From contig JABDDT010000004.1 in NCBI GenBank assembly GCA_013287475.1, forward strand, positions 20,547-84,546: a DNA stretch of 64,000 nt. Direction: 5' to 3'. The stretch comes from Bacteroidota bacterium (GTDB lineage Bacteria > Bacteroidota > Bacteroidia > Chitinophagales > Chitinophagaceae). A program made the translations under genes and the position numbers. Positions 26,716-36,095 of this stretch are shown piece after piece. Each line of letters begins with the position of its first letter. Position 1 is the stretch's first letter. The notes under the pieces are model-generated. The model was not told where the DNA came from. It was given only the letters and a program-made list of their open reading frames with translations, and ran no database searches.

Positions 26716-29043
26716 ATGAGTAAATGGTTTTTTCTTTTTATAATTCTTTTGTCTGAATCTGTATCCTACGGTCAAAACAGGCATACCATTAGTGGTATAA
26801 TCAAAGAAAGCAGAACAGGCGAGTCTTTAATCGGAGCTACAGTTTACCTGCTGGAACTACCGAGAACTGCATCATTGAGTAATTCCTATGGCTTTTATTC
26901 CATTTCTGCTCCAAAGGGTAATTATACTCTGATCATAAGTTTTTCGGGCTTTATCCCAGATTCAGTCAAAATAAATTTGGATAAGGATCTTTCGCAGCCA
27001 ATAGAAATGGTTCAGCGAAACACTGAATTGCAGGAGGTTGTTGTAAGCTCGGTAAGGCAAACCGATAATGTAAGGAAACCCCTTATGGGAGTACTGAAAC
27101 TTTCTGCAAAAGAAATTCAGGATATGCCCGTTATTTTTGGAGAAAAAGATATTTTAAAATCTCTTCAGTTACTTCCGGGTGTGCAATCAGCGGGTGATGG
27201 TGGCAGTGGATTTTATGTAAGAGGCGGCACGACGGATCAGAATCTTATTTTACTCGATGAAGCGACAGTATACAATCCGTCTCATTTGCTGGGCTTCTTT
27301 TCAACTTTCAATTCAGATGCAATAAAAGATGTGACTTTATACAAAGGCGCCATTCCTGCGGAATATGGCGGCAGACTGGCTTCCGTGCTGGACGTAAGGA
27401 TGAATGATGGAAATTCAAAAGAATATCAGGTAAGTGGAGGCCTCGGACTGATCTCATCCCGACTGAATGTGGAAGGGCCCATCGAAAAAGATAACGGTTC
27501 ATTCATTGTAAGTGCCAGAAGAACTTATGCAGACCTCTTCCTCAAGTTGTCGAAAGATACAAACACAAAAAACAGCAGCCTGTATTTTTATGATATTAAC
27601 GCCAAGGCGAATTACAAACTAGGCGACAAAGATCATATCTATCTGTCCGGTTATTTTGGAAAGGATTTCCTGGGTCTCGGTAACAGTTTTGGAATTGACT
27701 ATGGAAATACGACCGCTACATTCAGGTGGAATCATATTTTCAACAGCCGGTTGTTTTCCAACACCTCACTGATCTATAGTAAATACAATTATGATATCGA
27801 CGTGACTTCCGGCAACAACGATGTTGCTATCAATTCCTTTATCAGGGATTATCATTTCAAAGAGGATATGCAATATTTCGTGGGTTCCGGAAACAAAATA
27901 AATTTCGGTCTCGATGTGATTGGTATCACGACTTCTCCAGGTGTCATAACGGCTGCTCCGCAAAGTGATAATTTTAATTCAATATCTGTACCGGATAAGC
28001 ATGCTATTGAAAGTGCATTGTATTTTTCACAGGAAATCGCTTTGTCTGAGAAACTGAATATAAACTACGGGCTTCGTGCAGGGCTCTTTACGGTATTGGG
28101 TCCGGGTGCATTCTATACATATGATTCTGCCGGCTATGCCGTCGATACTGCAAATTATGGATCGGGCCAGATAGTGAAAAATTATTTTAACCTGGAACCA
28201 CGTTTTTCCATGAGCTACCAGCTTACCGGGAACAGTTCAGTTAAGTTTGCATATGCACGCACTACACAAAATCTTCACCTTCTTTCGAATAGTACTTCAT
28301 CAAATCCGACCGATGTTTGGATACCCAGTAGTAATAATGTAAAACCAGAAATTGCCGACCAGGTATCTGTAGGATGGTTCAGAAATTTCAAGGAAAACCA
28401 ATATGAATTTTCAACCGAAATTTATTACCGGAACATGCAGAACCAGATCGATTATAAGAATGGTGCACAGTTGATCGCGAACGTAAATGTTGAATCCCAG
28501 CTGATATTCGGAAAGGGCAGATCATATGGTCTGGAACTATTCATCAAAAAAAAATACGGACAACTCAGTGGTTGGATCAGTTATACTTTATCCAGGACGG
28601 AACGCCAGTTCACACAGGTTAATAATGACAGCTGGTATCCTGCAAATCAGGACAGGACAAATAATCTGGCAGTTGTGGGAATTTATAAGCTGAATAAGAA
28701 ATGGACACTCTCTGCGGATTTAGTTTACTATACCGGCAATGCAGTCAGTTGGCCAAGTGGGAAATACGAAGTAAACGGGCAGGCTGCGTTTGTTTATGTG
28801 GAAAGAAATGGATACCGGATGCCTTCATATAATAGATTGGATATTGGGGTGACATTGCAAGGTAAAAAGACGAAGAAATTTGAAAGCAACTGGAACTTCT
28901 CTCTTTATAATGCTTATGGAAGAGAAAATCCTTATAGCATCAGCTTTCAGCAGGATCCCGGAGATCCCTCTAAAACCCAGGCTGTGCAATGGTCTTTGTT
29001 CCGCTGGGTGCCTTCCGTCACTTATAATTTTAAATTTTTGTAA
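26716..29043 (+). CDS. TonB-dependent receptor with CarboxypepD_reg-like domain
   Basis: 775 aa outer-membrane receptor. Signal peptide (to about SYGQ), a carboxypeptidase-regulatory-like beta-sandwich (about 22-105; HTISGIIKESRTGESLIGAT), a plug domain (about 115-225; GEKDILKSLQLLPGVQSAGD and GFYVRGGTTDQNLILLDEA), then a 22-strand-type barrel ending in FRWVPSVTYNFKFL. The last residue is hydrophobic rather than the usual terminal Phe, but the strand pattern is normal. The ATG at 26716 is preferred to a TTG one codon earlier. DUF4249 follows after one base, an association typical of TonB receptors with a lipoprotein partner. Ligand unknown. Confidence 0.93.
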   Translation: MSKWFFLFIILLSESVSYGQNRHTISGIIKESRTGESLIGATVYLLELPRTASLSNSYGFYSISAPKGNYTLIISFSGFIPDSVKINLDKDLSQPIEMVQRNTELQEVVVSSVRQTDNVRKPLMGVLKLSAKEIQDMPVIFGEKDILKSLQLLPGVQSAGDGGSGFYVRGGTTDQNLILLDEATVYNPSHLLGFFSTFNSDAIKDVTLYKGAIPAEYGGRLASVLDVRMNDGNSKEYQVSGGLGLISSRLNVEGPIEKDNGSFIVSARRTYADLFLKLSKDTNTKNSSLYFYDINAKANYKLGDKDHIYLSGYFGKDFLGLGNSFGIDYGNTTATFRWNHIFNSRLFSNTSLIYSKYNYDIDVTSGNNDVAINSFIRDYHFKEDMQYFVGSGNKINFGLDVIGITTSPGVITAAPQSDNFNSISVPDKHAIESALYFSQEIALSEKLNINYGLRAGLFTVLGPGAFYTYDSAGYAVDTANYGSGQIVKNYFNLEPRFSMSYQLTGNSSVKFAYARTTQNLHLLSNSTSSNPTDVWIPSSNNVKPEIADQVSVGWFRNFKENQYEFSTEIYYRNMQNQIDYKNGAQLIANVNVESQLIFGKGRSYGLELFIKKKYGQLSGWISYTLSRTERQFTQVNNDSWYPANQDRTNNLAVVGIYKLNKKWTLSADLVYYTGNAVSWPSGKYEVNGQAAFVYVERNGYRMPSYNRLDIGVTLQGKKTKKFESNWNFSLYNAYGRENPYSISFQQDPGDPSKTQAVQWSLFRWVPSVTYNFKFL

Positions 29044-29044
29044 A

Positions 29045-29839
29045 ATGAAAGTATTAACTCCGATAACTTTTATTTTAATTTTTCTTTTTTATTCCTGCCA
29101 GAAGGTAGTGACTCTTAAACTCAATACGATACCACCACAGATTGTGATACAGGGTGAAGTAACGGATTCCGCAGGTCCATATTCTATCACGATCAATCAG
29201 ACTGTTGATTTTTACGCAGACAATGTTTTTCCTCCCGTCTCCGGTGCCATAGTTAAGATCAGTGATGATGAAGGATATACAGATAGTCTGACTGAATTTT
29301 CACCCGGCATTTATTCTACGCATGGATTACAGGGCAAAGCGGGACATACGTATACCTTATCAGTTTTTGCCCAGAATACAAATTATTCAGCAGTATCTAC
29401 CATGCCTATGCCGGTCAAATTGGATTCCGTAACACTTGAAATTACCAGCGGATTCGGAATGCAACGGATTAATGCAATCGTCAATTTTCAGGATCCTCCG
29501 GGTATTGCAAATTATTACCAGTTTCAGGAATATATCAACGGACAGCTCTTTAATAAAGAAATATTCATTTTTGATGATCGACTCTCGGATGGGAAATACA
29601 TCAGTGCTACGTTGCGGACAGACAGTTCATATCTTAAATCAGGCGATCAGCTTAAGGTAAACATGTTTTCGATTGACCAAAATGTATATAATTACTTCCT
29701 CCAACTTCGTCAATCCTCCGGCACCGGTGCATTTAATTCAACTGCTTCTCCCGCCAATCCGACCTCCAATATTTCCGGTGGAGCACTGGGTTATTTTTCT
29801 GCTCATACCACCCAATCACAAATAATTACAGTTTACTGA
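29045..29839 (+). CDS. DUF4249 family lipoprotein
   Basis: 264 aa, starting one base after the receptor stop codon. A lipobox is at FYSCQK (Cys about residue 17). The mature chain contains IPPQIVIQGEVTDSAGPYSI, an Ig/transthyretin-like sandwich, and a C-terminal block with GGALGYFSAHTTQSQIITVY typical of DUF4249 (NISGGALGYFSA). DUF4249 proteins usually accompany TonB receptors and probably cap them, in the way SusD does for SusC. The longer upstream-starting frame overlaps the receptor and is rejected because it lacks a signal sequence at its start. Confidence 0.9.
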   Translation: MKVLTPITFILIFLFYSCQKVVTLKLNTIPPQIVIQGEVTDSAGPYSITINQTVDFYADNVFPPVSGAIVKISDDEGYTDSLTEFSPGIYSTHGLQGKAGHTYTLSVFAQNTNYSAVSTMPMPVKLDSVTLEITSGFGMQRINAIVNFQDPPGIANYYQFQEYINGQLFNKEIFIFDDRLSDGKYISATLRTDSSYLKSGDQLKVNMFSIDQNVYNYFLQLRQSSGTGAFNSTASPANPTSNISGGALGYFSAHTTQSQIITVY

Positions 29840-29956
29840 AGAGGAGAACGACGCCAGCAGCCTTTGTCTATTTTTTAATCATCATCTGCTCACTCCGGAA
29901 TGGATGGAGCGCATTCTTCTCCTTTATTTACTATAAAATATTAGCTTTGGAAATTT

Positions 29957-30802
29957 ATGAATGCAGACGATCAGAAGGATATAGATAAATCGGAGAAAGA
30001 ATCCTGGCCGCAGGATCCGAATGCTGATATTACAACACAATTTTCTACACCATCACCTGAAACTGAAATGGAAGTACATCATCATCCACAGTTGGATCAT
30101 AAACCCAAGCCCTGGAAAGAATACCTGCTGGAAGGTTTTATGATATTTATTGCAGTCATGCTGGGTTTTTTTGCTGAGAATATCAGGGAGGATATTACCA
30201 ACAGCGAACATGTAAGGCAATTGACCTCCCAAATGGTGCAGGATCTGAAGGTAGATACTAACAGGTTAAATAATATAATAGAAAACGAACAAAAAATATT
30301 GCGAAGCAACGACACCTTATTTAGCCTTTTGCAGGGGCCCTTCGAAAAATTAAATACTAAAAAGCTGCAGATGGTTGCCATTAATGCCCATGGTATGTGG
30401 CCATTTCATGCATCTTTGGGAGCGATCGCAGCGATAAAGAATGAACTGCATCTGAAACAGTTTGCCAATTCCGAAATAATCAGATATATCGCTCAATACG
30501 AAGGCAATATTGAGCTATTGCATACCGTGCAGGATATTACCCTTCAGTATCAACGAAATTTTCTTGATCCGTTTTTAAGCAGGCATTTTACACCTGCTAA
30601 CCTCAATGCTGCTTTCCATCATGCTTCACCGGATGAAAAGATGCGAAACCTGACCCAGGAGGATCTAACACAATTGGGGGCCGAAATGGTATTGATAAGA
30701 ATAAACAACGACGAGCTTATAAGAGATAATCAGGAATTGAAACAGGATGCCATAGAACTATTGCAATATGTGACCAGACAATATAACCTGTCCGGATATT
30801 GA
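29957..30802 (+). CDS. DUF6090-like single-pass membrane protein
   Basis: 281 aa. The first ~55 residues are polar and His/Pro-rich (HHHPQLDHKPKPWKEYLLEG), followed by one membrane helix (FMIFIAVMLGFFAENIRED) and a long helical domain predicted to be mostly coiled or four-helix-like (TNRLNNIIENEQKILRSNDT). The motif WKEYLLEGFMIFIAVMLGFF is shared by many Bacteroidota proteins of unknown function annotated DUF6090. It starts 117 bases after the DUF4249 gene and converges with the transglycosylase gene, 4 bases apart. Confidence 0.8.
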   Translation: MNADDQKDIDKSEKESWPQDPNADITTQFSTPSPETEMEVHHHPQLDHKPKPWKEYLLEGFMIFIAVMLGFFAENIREDITNSEHVRQLTSQMVQDLKVDTNRLNNIIENEQKILRSNDTLFSLLQGPFEKLNTKKLQMVAINAHGMWPFHASLGAIAAIKNELHLKQFANSEIIRYIAQYEGNIELLHTVQDITLQYQRNFLDPFLSRHFTPANLNAAFHHASPDEKMRNLTQEDLTQLGAEMVLIRINNDELIRDNQELKQDAIELLQYVTRQYNLSGY

Positions 30803-30806
30803 TTCC

Positions 30807-31643
30807 TTATTTGCTGTTATGGAGTGCATGATTAGATCTATGTAAGGATTCCTCAGATTCTTTTAATATTCTATTGAATTTTTCTTCCGAAGTTTCATCT
30901 TTTACCTGAGGAATTTCCTTTGCGGTAATTTTTATTGTTTGTAAATCCGTAAAAGTCTTATACGAATTAGCATATGGGATACCCTTGGTTTTGGATAGCA
31001 GAACCGGGTTATAAATGCCTTCAAAATAATAACAGGTAGCAATATATTTTTTTACATATTCTCTTGTTTCTTCCGGAAGATAATTCTGGAGCGTCCAGTA
31101 ATTTTTGCTTCCTGACTTTTTAATAGCAGAGTAAACGGGGCCTTCACCGCCGTTGTATGCGGCGAACACAAGAAACCAGTCACCAAATTCTTCATGCAGA
31201 TCCTTCAGGTACCTGGCTGCCGCTATGGTACTCTTGTAATAATCTTTTCGCTCATCGTGATGCTTGTTGACCTTCAACCCAAGGATACGGGCTGTTTTAG
31301 GCATTAACTGCCAGGGACCAACGGCGCCTACTTTGGAAACAGCTTTTGTTTTCAACTCAGATTCTACAACTGCGAGATATTTTAACTGAACGGGAAGACC
31401 AAAATGATTAAATACAGAATCAATCATAATAAAAGGAGAACTGCTTCTCTTTTTTATGCTGTAAAGATTATTCCTGTTTGCCTGTATATAAGTTTTTACA
31501 AACTGCTTTACATGCTTGTTTAAAGGCGCTTTATCTAACCCTGCAAAATAATTTTCGGTGGTCCCCCCATCAACTGCAGGGATTACAAAAAACAATAATG
31601 TGCAGGTTATTATAATATTCTTTATGGACGTTGAGTGTGGCAT
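30807..31643 (-). CDS. Lytic transglycosylase (SLT domain)
   Basis: 278 aa periplasmic enzyme. A signal peptide covers about residues 1-26. The SLT domain (about 85-215) shows the catalytic Glu in AVVESELKTKAVSKVGAVG, followed by PWQLMPKTARILGL and AAYNGGEGPVYSAIKK, the standard Slt/MltD pattern. It cleaves the MurNAc-GlcNAc bond of peptidoglycan with 1,6-anhydro product formation. No LysM repeats are present, unlike MltD. A polar tail of ~50 residues ends the protein. Confidence 0.92.
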   Translation of the reverse strand: MPHSTSIKNIIITCTLLFFVIPAVDGGTTENYFAGLDKAPLNKHVKQFVKTYIQANRNNLYSIKKRSSSPFIMIDSVFNHFGLPVQLKYLAVVESELKTKAVSKVGAVGPWQLMPKTARILGLKVNKHHDERKDYYKSTIAAARYLKDLHEEFGDWFLVFAAYNGGEGPVYSAIKKSGSKNYWTLQNYLPEETREYVKKYIATCYYFEGIYNPVLLSKTKGIPYANSYKTFTDLQTIKITAKEIPQVKDETSEEKFNRILKESEESLHRSNHALHNSK

Positions 31644-31811
31644 ACAGCCCTAGGAATCAATCCGAATGCCGCTTTGTAACTATATGGATATCAGCAATTT
31701 ATATAAGAAAAAAAGAAATAATTGTTCCCCCCGGGGGAATGAAAGCAGGTATTTGGGAAGGCTTGATTTCAATCAATTTTCGCTTAAATTCTTTGAAATT
31801 TCAATTGAATA

Positions 31812-32561
31812 TTATCCAAACCATTCGAAAATATCCGGAAGTGATAATCTGGATTTCATTTCAGCATTGATATCACGAAGGATTTTGCCTTCGTTCAATT
31901 GTATCAGACGGTTCCCGTATTGATGCGCATCTTTTATATTGTGGGTAATTAATATGGTTGTCATGCCAAGGTCTTTATTGAGTTTATCCGCAAGTTTTAA
32001 AACCACCAATGCGGATTTCGGATCAAGCGCTGCTGTCGGTTCATCGAGCAATAAAATATTGGTATCATCCATTACGCTCATCAGCAAAGTCAACGCCTGT
32101 CTTTGTCCGCCTGACAAATTTCCCATGGGCTGATTAATTTTATTCTCCAGTCCCATTCCTAATTCAGAAATCTTCTCCTGTACTTTTTTCTTAAAAGCAG
32201 CATTGATACCAATCGTCATATTTTTTCTCTGTGTACGCAAAGCCGCGAGTCTGAAATTATCCAGTATAGTCAAATCGGGTGCCGTACCATTATTAGGGTT
32301 CTGAAAAACCCGGGCAACCCACCTGCTTCTTTTATATTCAGGCAAGGGAGTCACATCATTGCCATTAATTTCAATCTTACCCAAAGAAGGCATTTCTACA
32401 CCCGCAATAATGTTAAGCAGGGTTGTCTTTCCACTTCCGTTTGCACCAATAACGACCACGAATTCGCCTTCATTTATTTGTAATGAAATGTTGTTCAAAG
32501 CGGTGACTTCATTCGTTTTCCCTTTATTGAAAAATTTACTTATTTTCTGAAGTGAAATCAT
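31812..32561 (-). CDS. ABC transporter ATP-binding protein (TrpXYZ-like importer)
   Basis: 249 aa ATPase. Walker A GANGSGKTTLLN, Q-loop RVFQNPNNGTAPDLT, signature LSGGQRQALTLLMS, Walker B NILLLDEPTAALDPKS and switch His in TILITHNIKDA. It lies downstream of the permease and binding-protein genes in one minus-strand operon (gap 17 bases). The trio matches the ABC_sub_bind/BPD_transp_2 importers that include the TrpXYZ tryptophan system of streptococci. The substrate here is unproven. Confidence 0.93.
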   Translation of the reverse strand: MISLQKISKFFNKGKTNEVTALNNISLQINEGEFVVVIGANGSGKTTLLNIIAGVEMPSLGKIEINGNDVTPLPEYKRSRWVARVFQNPNNGTAPDLTILDNFRLAALRTQRKNMTIGINAAFKKKVQEKISELGMGLENKINQPMGNLSGGQRQALTLLMSVMDDTNILLLDEPTAALDPKSALVVLKLADKLNKDLGMTTILITHNIKDAHQYGNRLIQLNEGKILRDINAEMKSRLSLPDIFEWFG

Positions 32562-32578
32562 CCGTGATATAAATTTTA

Positions 32579-33457
32579 TCAGCTCGCTCTTTTCAACTGA
32601 CTGCTCACTCTGGGCAGCGCCACGATGAACAAAACAAAAAGTGCCGTTACTAATTTTAAAAAATTGGGATCGATTCCCATAGCCAGACTGAATGCAAGCA
32701 CCAGTTGAAAAATAAGACTCCCTGCTAAAACAAATAAAATCTGCAGGCCGATATTTGAAACATTCATCCAGATTCGAAGTGCATCTGCAATCAGTACAGA
32801 TCCTAAACCGGTAATTACTATACCGATACCCATATTAATATCTGCAAAACTCTGATATTGGGCAACGAGGAATCCGCTCAGTGCAGTTAATGCATTGGCA
32901 ATGGCGAGACCAATAATTTTAATGAAATCATTATTAATTCCCATTGATTTAGTCATGATGGGGTTGTTACCCGTAGCTCGCATGCCAATACCAAAATCAG
33001 TTAGCAATAAATAACGCAGCAAAAAAATCAATACGATGATAATGAGTAAAGCCACGAATAGCTGGTTATATATATCATTATTGAAAATGGAGAGGGTATT
33101 AAATATGGAGTGAATATTAATCAGTGGTACATTGGATCTTCCAAGAATAATCAGGTTAACGGAGTACAATCCTGTCATAACTAAAATTCCAGCAAGCAGC
33201 GCATCAATTCTCAGCTTTGTGTGTATCAGGGCAGTGCAGATTCCGGCAACCGAACCTGCTATCATGCATAAAGGCAAAACAGCCAGGACAGGCCAGTGAT
33301 TGGATAACAATACTGCCGTAACTACAGCACCCAAAGTATAACTTCCATCAGTCGTTATGTCGGGGATATTGAATATTTTCATCGTGATGAAGATACCCAG
33401 GGCCATCGGGCCAAGGCAAATTGATAATTGGAGGGCAGTTAAGTAGAACTGGCTCAT
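32579..33457 (-). CDS. ABC transporter permease (BPD_transp_2 family)
   Basis: 292 aa with eight or so transmembrane helices throughout, beginning LTALQLSICLGPMALGIFIT, and the family motif FNIPDITTDGSYTLGAV. The LSGFLVAQYQSFADINMGIG block is the cytoplasmic coupling region of branched-chain-type permeases. Its start overlaps the end of the binding-protein gene by 4 bases, showing translational coupling. Confidence 0.92.
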   Translation of the reverse strand: MSQFYLTALQLSICLGPMALGIFITMKIFNIPDITTDGSYTLGAVVTAVLLSNHWPVLAVLPLCMIAGSVAGICTALIHTKLRIDALLAGILVMTGLYSVNLIILGRSNVPLINIHSIFNTLSIFNNDIYNQLFVALLIIIVLIFLLRYLLLTDFGIGMRATGNNPIMTKSMGINNDFIKIIGLAIANALTALSGFLVAQYQSFADINMGIGIVITGLGSVLIADALRIWMNVSNIGLQILFVLAGSLIFQLVLAFSLAMGIDPNFLKLVTALFVLFIVALPRVSSQLKRAS

Positions 33458-34434
33458 TGAACTGGTTGGAAATTTGAAGGTATGATAATACCGAATTTTT
33501 TGGCAGTAGCGGGGTTAAAGACTTTTTTTCGAAGCGCAACCATTTCCCAGTGGAGGCCTGCGGTATTTTTAGTTTTCAGAAATTGTGCAGCCTCATGCCC
33601 TGCCTGGTAACCCCATTGATAAATATCTGCGCCATATGCGGCCAATGCACCTCTTTCAACTAACCCGGCTTCACTCGTAAAAATGGGAATATTTTTTTGA
33701 TTGCATGACTGAATAATAGTTTCAAATGATTCGAAAACAATATTATCTGGGTTGGCAAAAAATACATCTAAATTTTTTGAAAGCAGGGAAGCAGTTACAA
33801 GTTGTACATCAGCCGTTGAATTAACAGGTTGAATAATAAGATCGATATTATTGCCGTTCGCTAATTTCCTGATCCGATCCATGGATTCAACCGACTGGGG
33901 TTCGGATTGATTAAAGATCATGCCCACTCTTAATCTGCCTGATTTTGGTTTTATAACTTTAGGAATAAGTAAAAAGGAGGTATCGATATAATCAAGTGTT
34001 TCGCCGACGCCAAATAAATTAGGGGGAGGATTATTTTGCGCATCATTTACTTTCATCAGGGAAGGAGTTGGAGATACCATCATAAATATGGGAATATCTT
34101 TTGTGTTTTGCACCGCTGTAATAGTCGACAAAGAAGGATTTGTTCCGATCAGTGTCACTTGTTGTGAAATAAAATATTTCATTATTTGTGTAAGCGTGGG
34201 AATATTACCCTGAGCATTACGATAAATTATTTTCAGTGTGCCTTTTTTCTCATCGAACCCATCATTACGGAGCGCATCAAAAAATCCAATTTTAGCCTGT
34301 TCAATCGTATTGTCCTGAAACGCATCAACAAAACCGATTACTGGTACGCCTGAATTACTATGACTATTGCAGGCCAGATTCAAAGTGATTGCAAACAAGC
34401 CCAGCCAATTATAAATTGATTTTTTAAATATCAT
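33454..34434 (-). CDS. ABC transporter substrate-binding lipoprotein (ABC_sub_bind)
   Basis: 326 aa. A lipobox (LNLACNSH, Cys about residue 22) anchors it to the membrane. The type I periplasmic-binding fold is seen in VIGFVDAFQDNTIEQAKIGF at the start, IPIFMMVSPTPSLMK in the middle, RVGMIFNQSEPQS and the closing ITS/GALAAYGADIYQWGYQAG. Members bind tryptophan, tyrosine or related ligands, but the family also has many members of unknown specificity. It is the first gene of its operon. Confidence 0.9.
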   Translation of the reverse strand: MIFKKSIYNWLGLFAITLNLACNSHSNSGVPVIGFVDAFQDNTIEQAKIGFFDALRNDGFDEKKGTLKIIYRNAQGNIPTLTQIMKYFISQQVTLIGTNPSLSTITAVQNTKDIPIFMMVSPTPSLMKVNDAQNNPPPNLFGVGETLDYIDTSFLLIPKVIKPKSGRLRVGMIFNQSEPQSVESMDRIRKLANGNNIDLIIQPVNSTADVQLVTASLLSKNLDVFFANPDNIVFESFETIIQSCNQKNIPIFTSEAGLVERGALAAYGADIYQWGYQAGHEAAQFLKTKNTAGLHWEMVALRKKVFNPATAKKFGIIIPSNFQPVQ

Positions 34435-34541
34435 TCCATGGAGAAATTAATTTGTTATAAGAAGAAGCTTCATGATAGCTCATGTAAACATTTCAAAAGT
34501 AAATAATAATATTGCCAACTCCGGTTAACCATTGGTGTGAA

Positions 34542-36077
34542 TTAAGGAACCCATTCGCCAGTCTTTAGCGATTCAATAAGCTTTGGATCATTAACCGACA
34601 GGGGCGGAAGCCAGTCACCAAGACGATCACGATTCCACCAGAGGCCATCAGGATTGCCCGGTTTGGCGAATGAATAGCGATACAACACAGCCCTGATATA
34701 ACGCGGTGGTTTATCGAGGAAAGGATTATCGGCAAATAAACTTAATGCACCATCATCGTTGTGAAGAAGCTTTGAAATAAGGTTGACCGTCCAGGGATAT
34801 TCTTCCGGTGTCGACATGGCAGCGAACCACATTTGCCAGTCCAAACGAAGATGGTAAGGTGCGATTTGCGGAGGTCTTATATCCAGGTCAACGGGCAGGC
34901 CTTTATAGGGGTATGCTTTCCAGTGTGCATTGCTGTCGGGGATTTCATCCATCGTTCCTTCGAAGACCACATTAAAACGTTCACGACCCACAGATCCAAA
35001 TGCGCCATAAGTATTCACAAGATCGTAAGGATCGAATGAAGTGTTCATGATCTGTCTCGGTGATAAAATATTAAACACGGGCTGAATACTTAAAACTGCG
35101 ATAAGGACAGTAATTATCCATGCAGTGATATTCATCGGACGGGAAGGTTCAGCATTGGCAATTGCTTCTTTAGCCTTACTGACGATCAATCGGGGAAGGA
35201 GCTTTGACCAGAAGCCGTCGTCGAAGCATGCCAGTGCTGGAAGAATAGTAAGCCAGTTCAGAAACGAAAGATTCCCGCTGAGTACGAGAATGATCTGTAG
35301 AAGTACAATAACTATTCCTGCGATATGACGTGCAATGCGCGGCCCGAATACAAACCAGGGCGCGATGAGCTCAGCAAGAAAATTATACCATACGCCCATT
35401 TTCAAAACTGCACGGGGCAGAAAATGAAACCATCGGCTAAAGGGACCAGCCAGCGGTTGGGTTTCAAAATGATAATAGAGTGCAGTACCATTCCGCCATA
35501 CTTCATCACCGCGTATCTTGATCATTCCTGAGCCAAGCATGATTCGGAAAGTCAGCCAACGAAACAATACAATAATTTGAACCGGAGGAGCGCGCTTTGG
35601 AAAAGGACGCGTGTCAAGCAAAGGACAAAGAAAGATAGCAAGAAATCCGGTTTCAAGCAGCTGAATCTCCCATCCGTATCCATACCATTCCTGTCCCAGA
35701 TGAACGAATGACATATACAGAATCCAGAGTATCCCGAGTATGATTGCATTCGCAAAGCCGGCCATCACAAGACAGGAAAGGGTGAATCCTATCCATGCTG
35801 CTGTAAGAAGATTTGAATCTGAATGACCAAACCAAAATAATGATGGAAGCCGCGCAAAGCCTGCACCAGGCGATCCAAGTGCTTCACTAACCCGCTGAAT
35901 GAATACGCCGACCGGAAGTAAACCGTCTTTTCCAATGAGGGGAATAATCTGATTGATCGCCACAAGAAAAGCTACGGCATAGATCGCTCCAAGCAAACGA
36001 AGAATGACAAAGCGGGTGAGCCAGTAGGTAGGACGGGCATTATCCGTAGTATCATCTCTTCGGAAAATATTGTGCAT
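34542..36077 (-). CDS. Lipase maturation factor (LMF1) family membrane protein
   Basis: 511 aa polytopic membrane protein. About eight hydrophobic helices in the first ~330 residues include the family-diagnostic segment RWLTFRIMLGSGMIKIRGDE, then WRNGTALYYHFETQPLAGP, which is highly conserved from bacteria to the vertebrate ER protein LMF1. The C-terminal ~150 residues form the soluble LMF domain (FEGTMDEIPDSNAHWKAYPY, RLDWQMWFAAM). In animals LMF1 helps lipases fold and dimerise; the bacterial role is unknown. No lipase gene adjoins it; the two alpha/beta hydrolase genes at 39675 and 40505 are the nearest candidates. Confidence 0.9.
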   Translation of the reverse strand: MHNIFRRDDTTDNARPTYWLTRFVILRLLGAIYAVAFLVAINQIIPLIGKDGLLPVGVFIQRVSEALGSPGAGFARLPSLFWFGHSDSNLLTAAWIGFTLSCLVMAGFANAIILGILWILYMSFVHLGQEWYGYGWEIQLLETGFLAIFLCPLLDTRPFPKRAPPVQIIVLFRWLTFRIMLGSGMIKIRGDEVWRNGTALYYHFETQPLAGPFSRWFHFLPRAVLKMGVWYNFLAELIAPWFVFGPRIARHIAGIVIVLLQIILVLSGNLSFLNWLTILPALACFDDGFWSKLLPRLIVSKAKEAIANAEPSRPMNITAWIITVLIAVLSIQPVFNILSPRQIMNTSFDPYDLVNTYGAFGSVGRERFNVVFEGTMDEIPDSNAHWKAYPYKGLPVDLDIRPPQIAPYHLRLDWQMWFAAMSTPEEYPWTVNLISKLLHNDDGALSLFADNPFLDKPPRYIRAVLYRYSFAKPGNPDGLWWNRDRLGDWLPPLSVNDPKLIESLKTGEWVP

Positions 36078-36095
36078 TTTATTTTGCCCTTTAGG

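Noticed and set aside
31722..31736. GC-rich palindrome ttccccccgggggaa
   Set aside because: The loop would be a single base and no T-run follows, so it is neither a terminator nor a clear binding site. Possibly chance.
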